The notes under the pieces are model-generated. The model saw nothing but the letters and a program-made list of their open reading frames with translations. It was not told the origin of the DNA and ran no database searches. Shown piece after piece: positions 8,164 through 16,484 of a DNA stretch of 26,595 nt. The translations under genes were made by a program, and so were the position numbers. Source of the stretch: an uncultured Rikenellaceae bacterium (lineage in GTDB: Bacteria > Bacteroidota > Bacteroidia > Bacteroidales > Rikenellaceae); contig CAJURV010000023.1 in the NCBI GenBank assembly GCA_910588925.1, positions 1 to 26,595 of the forward strand, read 5' to 3'. Numbering within the stretch: the stretch's first letter is position 1; the number at the start of each line of letters is the position of its first letter.

Positions 8164-8469
8164 AGATAAAACCACAAATTTCATAAAAACCGATATAAAT
8201 AGCCTGCATTTATTTACAGTATATTATCAACACATCTGTAACACAAATATAATATGTCCGCACACTTCCCCATCTTTATCCATGTAGCATAGGCCCATAC
8301 GACGCTCCTCAAAAGGGTCCGCCCGTTTTTTGCTTGCTTTTCGGGTAACAAAAACAAGTCTCCACGAAGCGGCCCGGCGGGAGACCCATTGGGAGAGTCC
8401 GTCCGAAAGCCATATAGATACGGAAACGCCGCAACAGCCCTTCAACCGTACACACCTACAGAATATAAC
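8164..8469. other. Intergenic region, nothing recognised
   Basis: This gap lies between the operon promoter and the terminator of the TPR gene. It contains a short minus-strand ORF (8227-8445, 72 codons) with no signal, domain or family resemblance. I see no repeat or RNA gene that I can support. Confidence 0.5.
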
Positions 8470-8505
8470 AAAAGAGGCTGACCCGTCATTGGGCCAGCCT
8501 CTTTT
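8470..8505 (-). terminator. Terminator of the TPR lipoprotein gene
   Basis: AAAAGAGGCTG (8470-8480) and CAGCCTCTTTT (8495-8505) form an 11-base stem with A and T tracts at its two ends. It lies 18 bases past the stop at 8523 on the minus strand and could act in both directions. Confidence 0.8.
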
Positions 8506-8522
8506 ATTATATCCCTCTATCG

Positions 8523-10226
8523 TTATTTCCTAACGACAGCGATGAATTCTTCAGCTTCGAAGTAGGGAGCGAAGTCTATTTCGGTGAGGGCCTGTTTTGC
8601 ATAGTCGGGGTTCTGTTTAACCGCTGCATCGAGGTTCGATACTACAGCTGCCTTGTTACCTTCTTTAGCTGCGATGAGAGCCTTGAGGTAGCAAGCCTTG
8701 GCGCTGTTGTCGCGAGAAAGGATGTTCTTAGCGTTAACGAGGTTGCCGTTGCAAGTTTCAGCCACTGCGAGGTTGTAACCGCGGAGAGCTTTGACAGCCG
8801 CTTCGTAGTTGCCTTCTTGAAGGTAAACCAGACCCATGTTGTATTTAGCCTCTTTGGTGTTGAGCGTAGAGAGGTACTTCTTGGCTTCTGCCTTGTTGCC
8901 TTCGTAGAGAGCTATCACACCGAGGTTGTTGGCAACTTCGGTAGAAGATGCGTTGAGGTTGGCAGCTTTAGCGATAGCGTTCTTAGCACCGTTGATGTTG
9001 CCTTCCTTAGCGAGTATCACGCCGAGGTTGTTCCAGCCGCGATAGCATTTGGGGAAGTTTTTAGTAACGGCGGTGTAGATCTTCTCTTTGGTAGCGTTGT
9101 CGTTGTAGAGGGTAGCAGCGTAAAGCATCTCTTCGAGCTTGAGGCTGTTGATGTCAGACGATACTGCCGCACGTATCTCATCGTCGGTAAGACCTTCGAT
9201 ATCTACGTTCATAATGAGCTTGCTACGACGGAGTTCGGGAAGGATCTTTTCTTTGAGGATAGAGAATACCTGAGACATGTTCTTGATCTCCTGGTCGCGT
9301 TTAACGGGATCAGAGTACATCTGAAGGATCTGGAGGATCACGTCTTTTTCGGGAATGTTAGATTCCGAAACGAGCTGCTGGAAACCGTCCCAGTCTTCAC
9401 CGAGAGCGTCAACGTCGAACTTGGGAGCTATGGGCATCTTGTCTCTCTTGAGCTTACGGCTGAGAGCGGTGTGAGTGTTCTTACCGCGTTCGTTAGAGAG
9501 GCGGTTGTTGAGCGCTACGGGACCTTCGGGAGATGCGTATGCCTTGGTGTAAAGGTCGCTCAAGGTACGACGGTCTTTGTTCGCGTTGTCGGTGATGAAT
9601 TTCTCGAGAGTCTTGATATCTTCCGAGTTGAGCTGGTTGTTGCGTACGTTAGACTGGTTTACGAGGAACATGATCTTAGCCTCTTCGGTCTCGGTAGTCA
9701 CGCGTTTGAACTGGTCGGGAGCTATAACGAGCTCTGCGAAATCGTCTGCAAGAAGCTGAATAGTGCTGATACCTTCTGCGAGAACGTATGTTTCGTTGGC
9801 GTTCTTGAAGTCGGCGGTGTTCTTGCATTTACCTTCGAAACGAAGCTCGAGGGTAGCCATCTTAGCTTCCGGCTTGTAGGGGAAAGATACGGTGTGAGTA
9901 ACGCTACCACCGTTAGCATAGCTGATAACCTGATAGTTGTCTTTCACCTTTTCGCCCTGAATGTACTTGGGAGTACCTACCATCTCGCCGCCGTCGTATT
10001 TGAGAACGGGAGTCACTTTGGCGATACCTTTTTTGGGGAAGAGTTTCGCGGGGAACTCTGCGGTGAAAGTAGCCGTCACCTGATCGCCCTTGAGGGTCAG
10101 AACGGTGGGTGTGCATGAAACAGCAACGGTATCTGCTTTCTTAGTGAACTTTTTAAAGCAGTCGCAGCTTGTAAGTACGAGCGCCATAGAGGCGAGTACC
10201 ATACCAAGTTTAACAAACTTTTTCAT
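8523..10226 (-). CDS. TPR lipoprotein with OmpA-like segment
   Basis: This 567-residue protein has a lipoprotein signal (VLTSC, cysteine 21). Residues about 30-180 form a beta-rich region of unknown type. Residues about 185-290 include AYASPEGPVALNNRLSNERG, which matches the GYASPEG...N..LS..RA pattern of OmpA C-terminal domains in Bacteroidetes. Residues about 370-540 are tetratricopeptide repeats (WNNLGVILAKEGNINGA, VANNLGVIALYEGNKAEA, YNMGLVYLQEGNYEAA). A cell-envelope scaffolding role, periplasmic and possibly peptidoglycan-contacting, is inferred. It lies downstream of pnp on the same strand but has its own -7 box, so it is probably a separate unit. No gene name is assigned. Confidence 0.8.
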   Translation of the reverse strand: MKKFVKLGMVLASMALVLTSCDCFKKFTKKADTVAVSCTPTVLTLKGDQVTATFTAEFPAKLFPKKGIAKVTPVLKYDGGEMVGTPKYIQGEKVKDNYQVISYANGGSVTHTVSFPYKPEAKMATLELRFEGKCKNTADFKNANETYVLAEGISTIQLLADDFAELVIAPDQFKRVTTETEEAKIMFLVNQSNVRNNQLNSEDIKTLEKFITDNANKDRRTLSDLYTKAYASPEGPVALNNRLSNERGKNTHTALSRKLKRDKMPIAPKFDVDALGEDWDGFQQLVSESNIPEKDVILQILQMYSDPVKRDQEIKNMSQVFSILKEKILPELRRSKLIMNVDIEGLTDDEIRAAVSSDINSLKLEEMLYAATLYNDNATKEKIYTAVTKNFPKCYRGWNNLGVILAKEGNINGAKNAIAKAANLNASSTEVANNLGVIALYEGNKAEAKKYLSTLNTKEAKYNMGLVYLQEGNYEAAVKALRGYNLAVAETCNGNLVNAKNILSRDNSAKACYLKALIAAKEGNKAAVVSNLDAAVKQNPDYAKQALTEIDFAPYFEAEEFIAVVRK

Positions 10227-10292
10227 AATTGATTGGATTAATGGTTTTTGTTGTTATTTCGTAATTTCTTCATCGAGCCGGATATGTGCCTG

Positions 10293-10300
10293 CAAATATA
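10293..10300 (-). promoter_or_regulatory. -7 box for the TPR lipoprotein gene
   Basis: TATATTTG on the minus strand (complement of 10293-10300) fits TAnnTTTG. A TTG lies about 20 bases upstream. The leader to the ATG at 10226 would be about 60 bases. Confidence 0.55.
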
Positions 10301-10383
10301 GGTATATCTTCAAACAATCGCAACTTTCAGAATATTCGTTTCTAATCTGTTTCGTCTTTCTAAAGCGACTTTTCCGTCCTCGG

Positions 10384-12531
10384 TTACGACTTGTTTTTGT
10401 CGTTCCTTTCCGGTTTGGGAAGCAGTGCCTTGTGAGAGAGTTTCAACTTGCCGTTCTTGGGGTCTATGTCGAGGAGTTTCACCTCTATCATGTCGCCCTC
10501 TTTCAGTCCCGTCTCCTCCATGGTCTCGAAACGACGATGCTCTATCTCGGAGATGTGCATCAGACCGTCCTTGCCGGGGATAATCTCGACGAATGCGCCG
10601 AAAGGCATTATCGAGCGTATCTTGCCCTTGTAGACCTCGCCCACTTCGGGAACGGTAGTCATGCCCTTTATGCGTGTCACCGCCGCATCCATCGACTCCT
10701 TGTTGGTAGCGAAGATGTCGACTATGCCGCGACCCTCCTCCTCGGTGATGGTGATGGTGCTACCGGTGGTTTTCTGTATCTCCTGTATCACCTTGCCGCC
10801 CGGGCCTATCACCGCTCCGATAAATTCGGTGGGGATATAGAGGCGTGTCACGCGGGGAACCTGAGGCTTGTAATCTTCTCTCGGTTCTGCAATCGTATCA
10901 ATAATCTTGCCAAGAATGTGCATCCTGCCCTGACGAGCCTGCTCCAATGCTTTAGCGAGTACTTCGTAAGAGAGGCCGTCCACTTTTATATCCATCTGTG
11001 TGGCGGTGATCCCGTCTTTGGTACCGGTCACTTTGAAGTCCATATCGCCGAGGTGGTCTTCGTCGCCGAGAATGTCGGAGAGAACGGCGTATTTACCGCT
11101 CTCGGTGTCGGTAATGAGACCCATGGCTATACCCGAAACAGGTTTCTTGAGCTTGACGCCGGCATCCATGAGCGCGAGCGTTCCCGCACACACCGTAGCC
11201 ATCGACGACGAGCCGTTAGACTCGAGAATGTCCGATACCACACGTACGGCGTAAGGGTTCTCCTCTCCCAGCGGCACCATGTTCTTTAATGCACGGAAAG
11301 CCAAGTTGCCATGACCGATCTCACGACGCGAAAGGCTACGTGCGGGACGCGCCTCGCCGGTAGAGAACGGAGGGAAATTATAGTGAAGCACGAACTGTTC
11401 CGAACCCTGGAACAACACCTCGTCTATCATCTTCTCGTCCATTTTGGTACCGAGGGTCACCGTGGTGAGCGACTGGGTCTCGCCGCGGGTGAATATGGCC
11501 GAACCGTGCGCCGAGGGCAGGTAGCCGACTTCGCACCATATCGGACGTATCTGGTCGGTAGCGCGGCCGTCGAGACGGATGCCCTCGTCGAGGATCATGT
11601 TGCGCATGGCCTTTTTGAGGACGAAATCGTGGAAATATCTCTTTACGAGAGGCTCTTTCTCGGCGCGTTCCTCCTCGCCGTACTGCGAAAGGAACTCCTC
11701 TTCGACGGCGTCGAACTTATCCGAACGTTCGTGTTTCGAACTGCCGTCGCGCGCTATGGCGTAGACCTTATCGTAGGTGTCGGCGATGACTTTCGCTTTG
11801 AGCTCTTCGTCGTTGACCTCGTGGCAATAGGTTCTTTTCACATCTTTGCCGAGCTCGCGGCTAAGCTCCATCTGCGCAAGACACTGTTTCTTGATAGCCT
11901 CGTGAGCGAACTTGATGGCTTCGAGCATATCGGCCTCGCTGACCTCTTTCATCTCGCCCTCTACCATCAGTATGTTATCGTAGGTGGCCCCTACCATTAT
12001 GTCGATATCGGCACGTTCCATCTCCGAGAAACGGGGGTTGATCTTCAATGCGCCGTCTACACGTGCGACACGCACCTCCGATATGGGACCGCCGAAAGGT
12101 ATGTCCGATACGGCCAACGCCGCCGATGCCGCCAGACCGGCCAATGCGTCGGGCTGGGTGTCGGCTTCGGCCGATATGAGGTTGACGGTGACGAACACAT
12201 CCGCATGATAGTCCGACGGGAAAAGCGGACGCAATGCGCGGTCTATCAGACGAGAGACCAATATTTCGTAATCGGAGGGACGGGCCTCGCGTTTGAGGAA
12301 CCCGCCGGGGAAACGACCCGCAGAGGCGTATTTCTCTTTGTATTCTACCTGCAAGGGCATGAAGTCGGTGCCCTCCTTGGCGTCTTTGGCCGCTACCACT
12401 GTGGCCAAAAGCATGGTGTTGCCCTGTTTTACCACGACGGAACCGTCCGCCTGTTTGGCCAGTTTACCTGTCTCGATCTCGATCTGACGACCGTCGCCCA
12501 AATCGATCACTTTTTGTGTCGCTGTGTACAT
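10384..12531 (-). CDS. pnp: Polyribonucleotide nucleotidyltransferase (PNPase)
   Basis: This 715-residue enzyme degrades RNA from the 3' end using phosphate and can run in reverse. The start is placed at MYTATQKVIDLGDGRQ, because family members begin a few residues before the ELGDGR-type strand. The longer frame from 12561 adds ten unlikely residues. The first RNase PH core includes ETGKLAKQADGSVVVKQGNT and GRFPGGFLKREARPSD. The second, catalytic core includes RLDGRATDQIRPI and FTRGETQSL. A KH domain follows (FIGAVIGPGGKVIQEIQ), then an S1 domain (GKIRSIMPFGAFVEIIPGKDGLMHISEI). Length and domain order are normal, with the short C-terminal tail seen in Bacteroidetes. Confidence 0.97.
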   Translation of the reverse strand: MYTATQKVIDLGDGRQIEIETGKLAKQADGSVVVKQGNTMLLATVVAAKDAKEGTDFMPLQVEYKEKYASAGRFPGGFLKREARPSDYEILVSRLIDRALRPLFPSDYHADVFVTVNLISAEADTQPDALAGLAASAALAVSDIPFGGPISEVRVARVDGALKINPRFSEMERADIDIMVGATYDNILMVEGEMKEVSEADMLEAIKFAHEAIKKQCLAQMELSRELGKDVKRTYCHEVNDEELKAKVIADTYDKVYAIARDGSSKHERSDKFDAVEEEFLSQYGEEERAEKEPLVKRYFHDFVLKKAMRNMILDEGIRLDGRATDQIRPIWCEVGYLPSAHGSAIFTRGETQSLTTVTLGTKMDEKMIDEVLFQGSEQFVLHYNFPPFSTGEARPARSLSRREIGHGNLAFRALKNMVPLGEENPYAVRVVSDILESNGSSSMATVCAGTLALMDAGVKLKKPVSGIAMGLITDTESGKYAVLSDILGDEDHLGDMDFKVTGTKDGITATQMDIKVDGLSYEVLAKALEQARQGRMHILGKIIDTIAEPREDYKPQVPRVTRLYIPTEFIGAVIGPGGKVIQEIQKTTGSTITITEEEGRGIVDIFATNKESMDAAVTRIKGMTTVPEVGEVYKGKIRSIMPFGAFVEIIPGKDGLMHISEIEHRRFETMEETGLKEGDMIEVKLLDIDPKNGKLKLSHKALLPKPERNDKNKS

Positions 12532-12639
12532 TCTATATCCTTTATTACAATTTGAATTCAAGCTGTAAATATACGACTTTTTTAACTAAACAACCACTAT
12601 TTGTGACAATTTAACTCGGGGAGAGAAAAAATAGGCGTT

Positions 12640-12797
12640 TTTAATGCTTTTTACAGGATATCCGGGGCGTACGTGGAGGAAGTTTTCGTGATATTCGGTT
12701 ATGTACGCGGGCTCTGAACGCTCTCGTTGTGCGGTTGGCGCGAGGTGTTCGGTTAACGTGGGGCTGCTTCCGTCGCTTTTTAGCCACAAAAATCGCC
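12640..12797 (-). repeat. Dispersed repeat, copy B (inverted)
   Basis: The minus strand from 12797 downward matches 10-175 of the plus strand over about 160 bases, with several identical blocks of 15-30 bases and diverged stretches between. The two copies are inverted relative to each other and flank the 12.5-kb block from rpmA to pnp. It has the look of a degenerate interspersed repeat. Confidence 0.75.
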
Positions 12798-12884
12798 GGA
12801 GGCACAGCCTCTTCTGTTTCCTCCATTTTCAGTTAAGTTCAATAACTTCCGGTGAGCACATTCGCTCCGGTGGCGCACGACCGC

Positions 12885-12917
12885 GATCGACGATTTTTGA
12901 GGTCTAAAAAACTTCGG
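12885..12917 (+). repeat. Partial repeat copy C
   Basis: GATCGACGATTTTTGAGG followed by TCTAAAAA closely resembles the first 33 bases of copy A. Similarity ends after that. It points away from copy B, 88 bases apart, so the two are head to head. Confidence 0.5.
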
Positions 12918-13056
12918 CGCCCTGCGGTTGTGTACGAGGGCAAGCATGCCTGCGACTTGCGGTTAATGCGCATGCCTTTAAGCTCCAATGTCTTTTTTCG
13001 TCTCGCCTGCGGTTTTCCTAACCTCTGTAGAGTTAATTTGTTGTAGTTATTGCGGA

Positions 13057-13073
13057 GCGGCACCCCGTGCCGC
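13057..13073. other. Short perfect stem-loop
   Basis: GCGGCAC (13057-13063) and GTGCCGC (13067-13073) form a seven-base stem with a CCC loop. There is no adjacent T run, and no gene end lies nearby, so a terminator role is not supported. Confidence 0.4.
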
Positions 13074-13469
13074 ATTAGTAGGTTCTAGCTAATGCACATA
13101 TATTAAATGCGTTTTGTGGTGTCTTGCCGTATCGCAAACGGAATCGGAATTGTAATTGATTGCGTTTATCCGCACTTAAGAAAATCGGAAAACATATTTC
13201 TGGATGAACGGCATTAACGAGGAGTTCACACGATTACGGATATTGTAAACACAATTACCGTTTTCTCGGGTCATAAAATGACGGATAGAATTAAAATATC
13301 TATTTTTGAAGAAGATTGACTTATTTCGACGATAGTGTAACAGATTTACACTGACTCGCATCCTTGATGAAAAGCGACATCGTATGAAAGGTATCTTTTC
13401 GATAAATACCAAGATGAACTAACAGACCGGAATAAGGTTCACTTTAATATTCCAGCCGGCATAAGAGTT

Positions 13470-14376
13470 ATGAAAAACAGAATAGTGAATATAGAGAGCG
13501 TATCGGAGTACAACGATATACTCGGAATAGAGACGCTTCATCCGCTCGTCAGCGTCATAGACATGTCGCAGGCATCCGCCATAAGACACATGCGTCACAC
13601 GTTCGGCATGTACGTGATCTTCCTCAAGGATGTGAAGTGCGGCGACATGATCTACGGGCGCCACCGTTATTACTATCAGGAGGGCACGTTGGTATGCCTG
13701 GCCCCGGGGCAGGTAATAGGTTTCGAGGATAACGGCGAGACATTCCGGCCTAAAGGATGGGCGTTGGTGTTCCATCCTGACATTATCAGAGGCACGTCGT
13801 TAGGAAGACGCATAAGGGAGTACACGTTTTTCTCGTACGAGGTTAACGAGGCGTTGCATCTGTCGGAGAGCGAGCGTAACATGGTGATAGACTGCCTCAA
13901 ACAGATACGCAACGAACTGGGGCACGCCATCGACCGGCACAGCAGAAAGATAATAAACGTCGGCATAGAGATGTTGCTCGACTATTGTATGCGTTTCTAC
14001 GAACGTCAGTTCATAACGCGCTCCCATATCAACCGCGACATACTATCGCGATTCGACGCCCTTCTCGACGATTGCTTCTCCGGCGACTCCCGGGAACGCG
14101 ACGGACTGCCGACAGTAAGATATTGCGCGGAGCAAGCAGTTGTGTTTGTCTCCCAACTATTTCGGCGACCTTATCAAAAAAGAGACTGGCAAGACGGCAC
14201 AAGAATACATACGCATAAAACTGGTGGAGGCGGCGAAAAACCGCATACTCGACCCCGGCAAGACTATAAGTCAGGTGGCTTACGAGCTCGGATTCCAATA
14301 CCCCCAACACTTCTCCCGACTGTTTAAAAAGACAGTAGGACATACTCCGAACGAATACCGGTCCTCCATGGAATAG
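13470..14376 (+). pseudogene. AraC-family regulator, frameshifted
   Basis: The gene encodes an N-terminal cupin-like sensing half (from MKNRIVNIESVSEYNDILG, with VCLAPGQVIGFED near residue 80) and a C-terminal AraC double HTH. The first HTH starts LPTVRYCAEQ in one frame and continues as LCLSPNYFGDLIKKETGKTA in another. The junction is AGCAAGCA at 14131-14138. Removing one AGCA restores GCG GAG CAG TTG TGT, reading AEQLCLSPNYFG, and gives an intact frame of 300 residues ending QYPQHFSRLFKKTVGHTPNEYRSSME. As it stands, the protein would run out of frame to 14327 and lose DNA binding. The target is not known; no target operon is adjacent. Confidence 0.85.
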
Positions 14377-14488
14377 CCTATTTGTTACGATAAAAGCCCG
14401 CCTCTCTCTGACTGTGATCTACATAATATGTGTACTTTGAGGATTTTCCCGGACAGTAATAGTTTCTTACAAATCTCTACCGCACCGC

Positions 14489-14521
14489 AAAAAAGACGGA
14501 CCGCCCCCTCGGCAGCCCGTC
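14489..14521 (-). terminator. Probable terminator of the Panacea gene
   Basis: On the minus strand GACGG...CCGTC (ends at 14521 and 14495), with further imperfect pairing inside, is followed by six T residues (complement of 14489-14494). It lies 38 bases beyond the stop at 14559. Confidence 0.6.
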
Positions 14522-14558
14522 ACAATCCCCTGAAATTTATCTATTACCCGTTAATATA

Positions 14559-15557
14559 TCACGCCATCCATTCGTAAAGAAAGGCGTTCGGTTGGTAAGA
14601 CACCACGTCGGGGGTATCGTGGTTTTTGGTCCACAGGGTCTCTTTCATGGAGTATGCGATAACCTCTGCGGGTTTCTTGTCGCCGAAAAATTTAACGGCC
14701 TCGTCGAGCACGGCTTTTTCGGTGTCGGAAAATTCGTCGGCCACTATGGAGCACACGCTCTCTATGCCGGCCGTATAGCCTGACTCTTTGGAACAGCTCT
14801 CGTGCACGCACACCATTCGTAGCACGCTGAGCAATCCCAGCACGGTGTCCCATTGATACGCCCTCATTCCGCAATCGGGAGTAGCCTCGTAAGCCAGCCC
14901 GGTAACCGAACGGCAGGTAAGGCGATAGTGTGCGAAATCGACATAGAACAATATGCGGGCGAGCGATTCCACGGTCAGCCTCATGCGACTGCCGAGATAC
15001 GACACCACGGCCGTCAGCCGGTTGAAGTCGAGATACCGGAAGCCGTTGAGATCGCACGGACGTTCGTACACAGGGCACAACGACGACAGGAACGCCCTGA
15101 CACGCAGACACGGATCAGAAGCTACCGTCTCCACTGCATGACGCTTCAGCGACTCGTACTCACGGTCGCCGAGCCTGTCGCTGTCGTGGGCAAGATCGAG
15201 ATAAAAAGCGAACACATGGTCGTCGTAAAGCGACAGTATCATGTGGCCCAGTGCGGGAGCCGGTATCTCGCCACGCTCGTATTTCTTTATGGTGTTAGGT
15301 CCCATGGCCAGTATCTCGCTCAAACGGTGCGAAGTGAGCCCATAACGCTCACGCAACATGGTGACCTCTTCCGGAAAAGGCAGGCCGTATTTCTGACGGT
15401 ATAGGCTTTCGGCTTGTTTGAGATTGATGCCCTCAACCTTCTCGGGTAACGACGCGGAGTCGTAACAATGACATACTACATCGAACTTTTCGTTCTTGAA
15501 TGAGACTGAATGGCGGACGCGCCTTAACACACGTCCGGCTTGGTTTTCTGATTTCAT
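14559..15557 (-). CDS. HTH + Panacea (SocA/DUF4065-like) antitoxin-type protein
   Basis: This 332-residue protein starts at MKSENQAGRV. A TTG 60 bases upstream would swallow the operator-like palindrome, so ATG at 15557 is preferred. Residues 45-110 resemble the MqsA-type HTH (YRQKYGLPFPEEVTMLRERY, then GPNTIKKYERGEIPAPA). The zinc-ribbon CxxC pairs usual before this HTH are reduced to a lone CHC at about 29-31. Residues about 195-325 resemble Panacea/SocA: LARILFYVDFAHYRLTCRSV, TGLAYEATPDCGM, and a closing segment with SYQPNAFLYEW. Panacea proteins are antitoxins paired with unrelated toxins. No toxin-like ORF lies on either side, so it is either an orphan or a regulator. It probably represses its own promoter. 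Confidence 0.75.
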   Translation of the reverse strand: MKSENQAGRVLRRVRHSVSFKNEKFDVVCHCYDSASLPEKVEGINLKQAESLYRQKYGLPFPEEVTMLRERYGLTSHRLSEILAMGPNTIKKYERGEIPAPALGHMILSLYDDHVFAFYLDLAHDSDRLGDREYESLKRHAVETVASDPCLRVRAFLSSLCPVYERPCDLNGFRYLDFNRLTAVVSYLGSRMRLTVESLARILFYVDFAHYRLTCRSVTGLAYEATPDCGMRAYQWDTVLGLLSVLRMVCVHESCSKESGYTAGIESVCSIVADEFSDTEKAVLDEAVKFFGDKKPAEVIAYSMKETLWTKNHDTPDVVSYQPNAFLYEWMA

Positions 15558-15585
15558 GTTAAGAATATTATCGATTAGCTCGTTA

Positions 15586-15599
15586 AAAGTATATACTTT
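15586..15599 (-). promoter_or_regulatory. 14-base palindrome, candidate operator
   Basis: AAAGTATATACTTT is a perfect palindrome centred about 35 bases upstream of the ATG at 15557. It overlaps TATACTTT, which is close to a -7 box. This placement is what one expects for an autorepressor site of the HTH-Panacea protein. The binding itself is inferred. Confidence 0.5.
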
Positions 15600-15619
15600 C
15601 TTGGTAATTAACAACAATT

Positions 15620-15949
15620 TTTATTTTTTATTCTCCTTACGGTCCGATTTTTTCATTTACACAACCTACTCACGAGTGAACGCACAGCCATGCAAACACA
15701 ACCTTCACCGGCCTGTACACCGCATCGTACAACGGATATGCACACGACCTGCACCGAATAAAAAGTGATTATCGCACTACCTGAAAATCGAGCTAAAATA
15801 TCATATAAAATACTGTTTTTCTGTAACGGATTACGGGATTTATCACCAAAAAAAGATCCGTCACAGATAGTGACACACAAAATCGGAGACAATGACAAAC
15901 AAAAAAACACTACCCATAACAAAACGATGTTTGATGTCTTACGGCCTTA
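15620..15949. other. Intergenic region, nothing recognised
   Basis: This AT-rich region upstream of the Panacea gene has only short ORFs without family resemblance (for example 15653-15922 minus). In particular no toxin-like gene was found. No repeat was recognised here. Confidence 0.5.
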
Positions 15950-16121
15950 AGACACGTTTTCCACATAAGAGAAGCGGGCCGCAGTCCGCTTTCCTGTCAG
16001 GTATCGCCAAACACCTCTACACGCACGAACAAGCGACCCACTGTCATAAGCGGTCACTCGTGCCACACGTGTAGTTAAATTTGGCGATTTAAACAGGAAA
16101 ATACGGGCACTTCCGATATTT
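15950..16121 (-). ncRNA. Possible additional small RNA next to the array
   Basis: On the minus strand a TATATTTG -7 box (complement of 16126-16133) is followed by sequence with no ORF but a long hairpin at 16017-16074. There CTACACG pairs with CGTGTAG, then GCACGA with TCGTGC and GACC with GGTC. Two shorter hairpins follow: AGGT/ACCT, then AGCGG/CCGCT within about 15972-15991. The orientation matches the five tandem units. It does not share their conserved blocks, so it is a separate candidate. The 3' limit is a guess. Confidence 0.35.
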
Positions 16122-16125
16122 CATG

Positions 16126-16133
16126 CAAATATA
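16126..16133 (-). promoter_or_regulatory. -7 box for the possible extra small RNA
   Basis: TATATTTG on the minus strand fits TAnnTTTG exactly. A TTG lies about 15 bases upstream, closer than usual. Confidence 0.4.
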
Positions 16134-16176
16134 AAACATTTCGTTTAACAATAATTTCGATTATTTTCAAAAGCAA

Positions 16177-16373
16177 GAAGCGTGGAACTGCAATGCCCAC
16201 GTCTGAATTGAAGGTCCTGAGAAAACCTTTAGCACAAATATGGTAATAGCAGCCCACGCCATAACGTGAGAACCACTATGCCATCCCTTGTGCTACTTTT
16301 GAAAGTTTCTCAGGTTTTCAATTCACAAGATGCGCATAACGCTTCGAATATGTAGCGACGGATTATTTCCGTC
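16177..16373 (-). ncRNA. Structured RNA, unit 1
   Basis: Read on the minus strand from about 16373. A 5' hairpin (GACGG/CCGTC, 16357-16373) is followed by a closing stem in which GAAGCGT pairs with ACGCTTC (16339-16345 and 16177-16183). Inside, TGAATTGAA pairs with TTCAATTCA, CCTGAGAAA with TTTCTCAGG, TAGCACAA with TTGTGCTA, ATAGTGG with CTGCTAT (using two G-U pairs), and CACG with CGTG at the tip. On the 3' side CGTGG/CCACG forms a separate hairpin. The length is about 197 nt. This is the most diverged flank of the set: its linker differs from the others. Family unknown. Confidence 0.65.
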
Positions 16374-16377
16374 AATG

Positions 16378-16385
16378 CAAAGGTA
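16378..16385 (-). promoter_or_regulatory. -7 box of unit 1
   Basis: TACCTTTG on the minus strand fits TAnnTTTG. It differs from the TATCTTTG of the other units but keeps the invariant positions. Confidence 0.6.
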
Positions 16386-16484
16386 ATTTTTTTACACAAA
16401 ACTCTATCGAAAAACATAACAATGAAGTTCTTTAAACCACATGTTCTTGAATTGTCTTCAGCATATTCAATATAATAAAATGAA

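Larger units (their letters stand above)
12586..13469. other. Gene-free region with repeats
   Basis: No ORF here is convincing; the small ones arise from repeat sequence. It holds the inverted copy B of the dispersed repeat (12640-12797), a short partial copy (12885-12917) and a stem-loop (13057-13073). The last 390 bases before the AraC gene show no recognised gene, RNA or promoter of clear consensus. Confidence 0.6.

Noticed and set aside
8227..8445. 72-codon minus-strand ORF as a small gene
   Set aside because: No signal peptide, motif, promoter or family resemblance was seen; it lies upstream of a separate promoter and is best left uncalled.
8817..12555. Long plus-strand ORFs (8817-10118, 10090-11289, 11311-12555)
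   Set aside because: They are shadows of the TPR lipoprotein and pnp genes, which have full domain evidence on the minus strand.
15557..15617. TTG start at 15617 for the Panacea protein
   Set aside because: It would place the palindrome within the coding region; the ATG at 15557 leaves it as an operator and loses no domain.
15653..15922. 89-codon minus-strand ORF as the missing Panacea toxin
   Set aside because: It lacks any toxin-family motif and good start context, and contains a cysteine- and serine-rich mixture typical of random frames.
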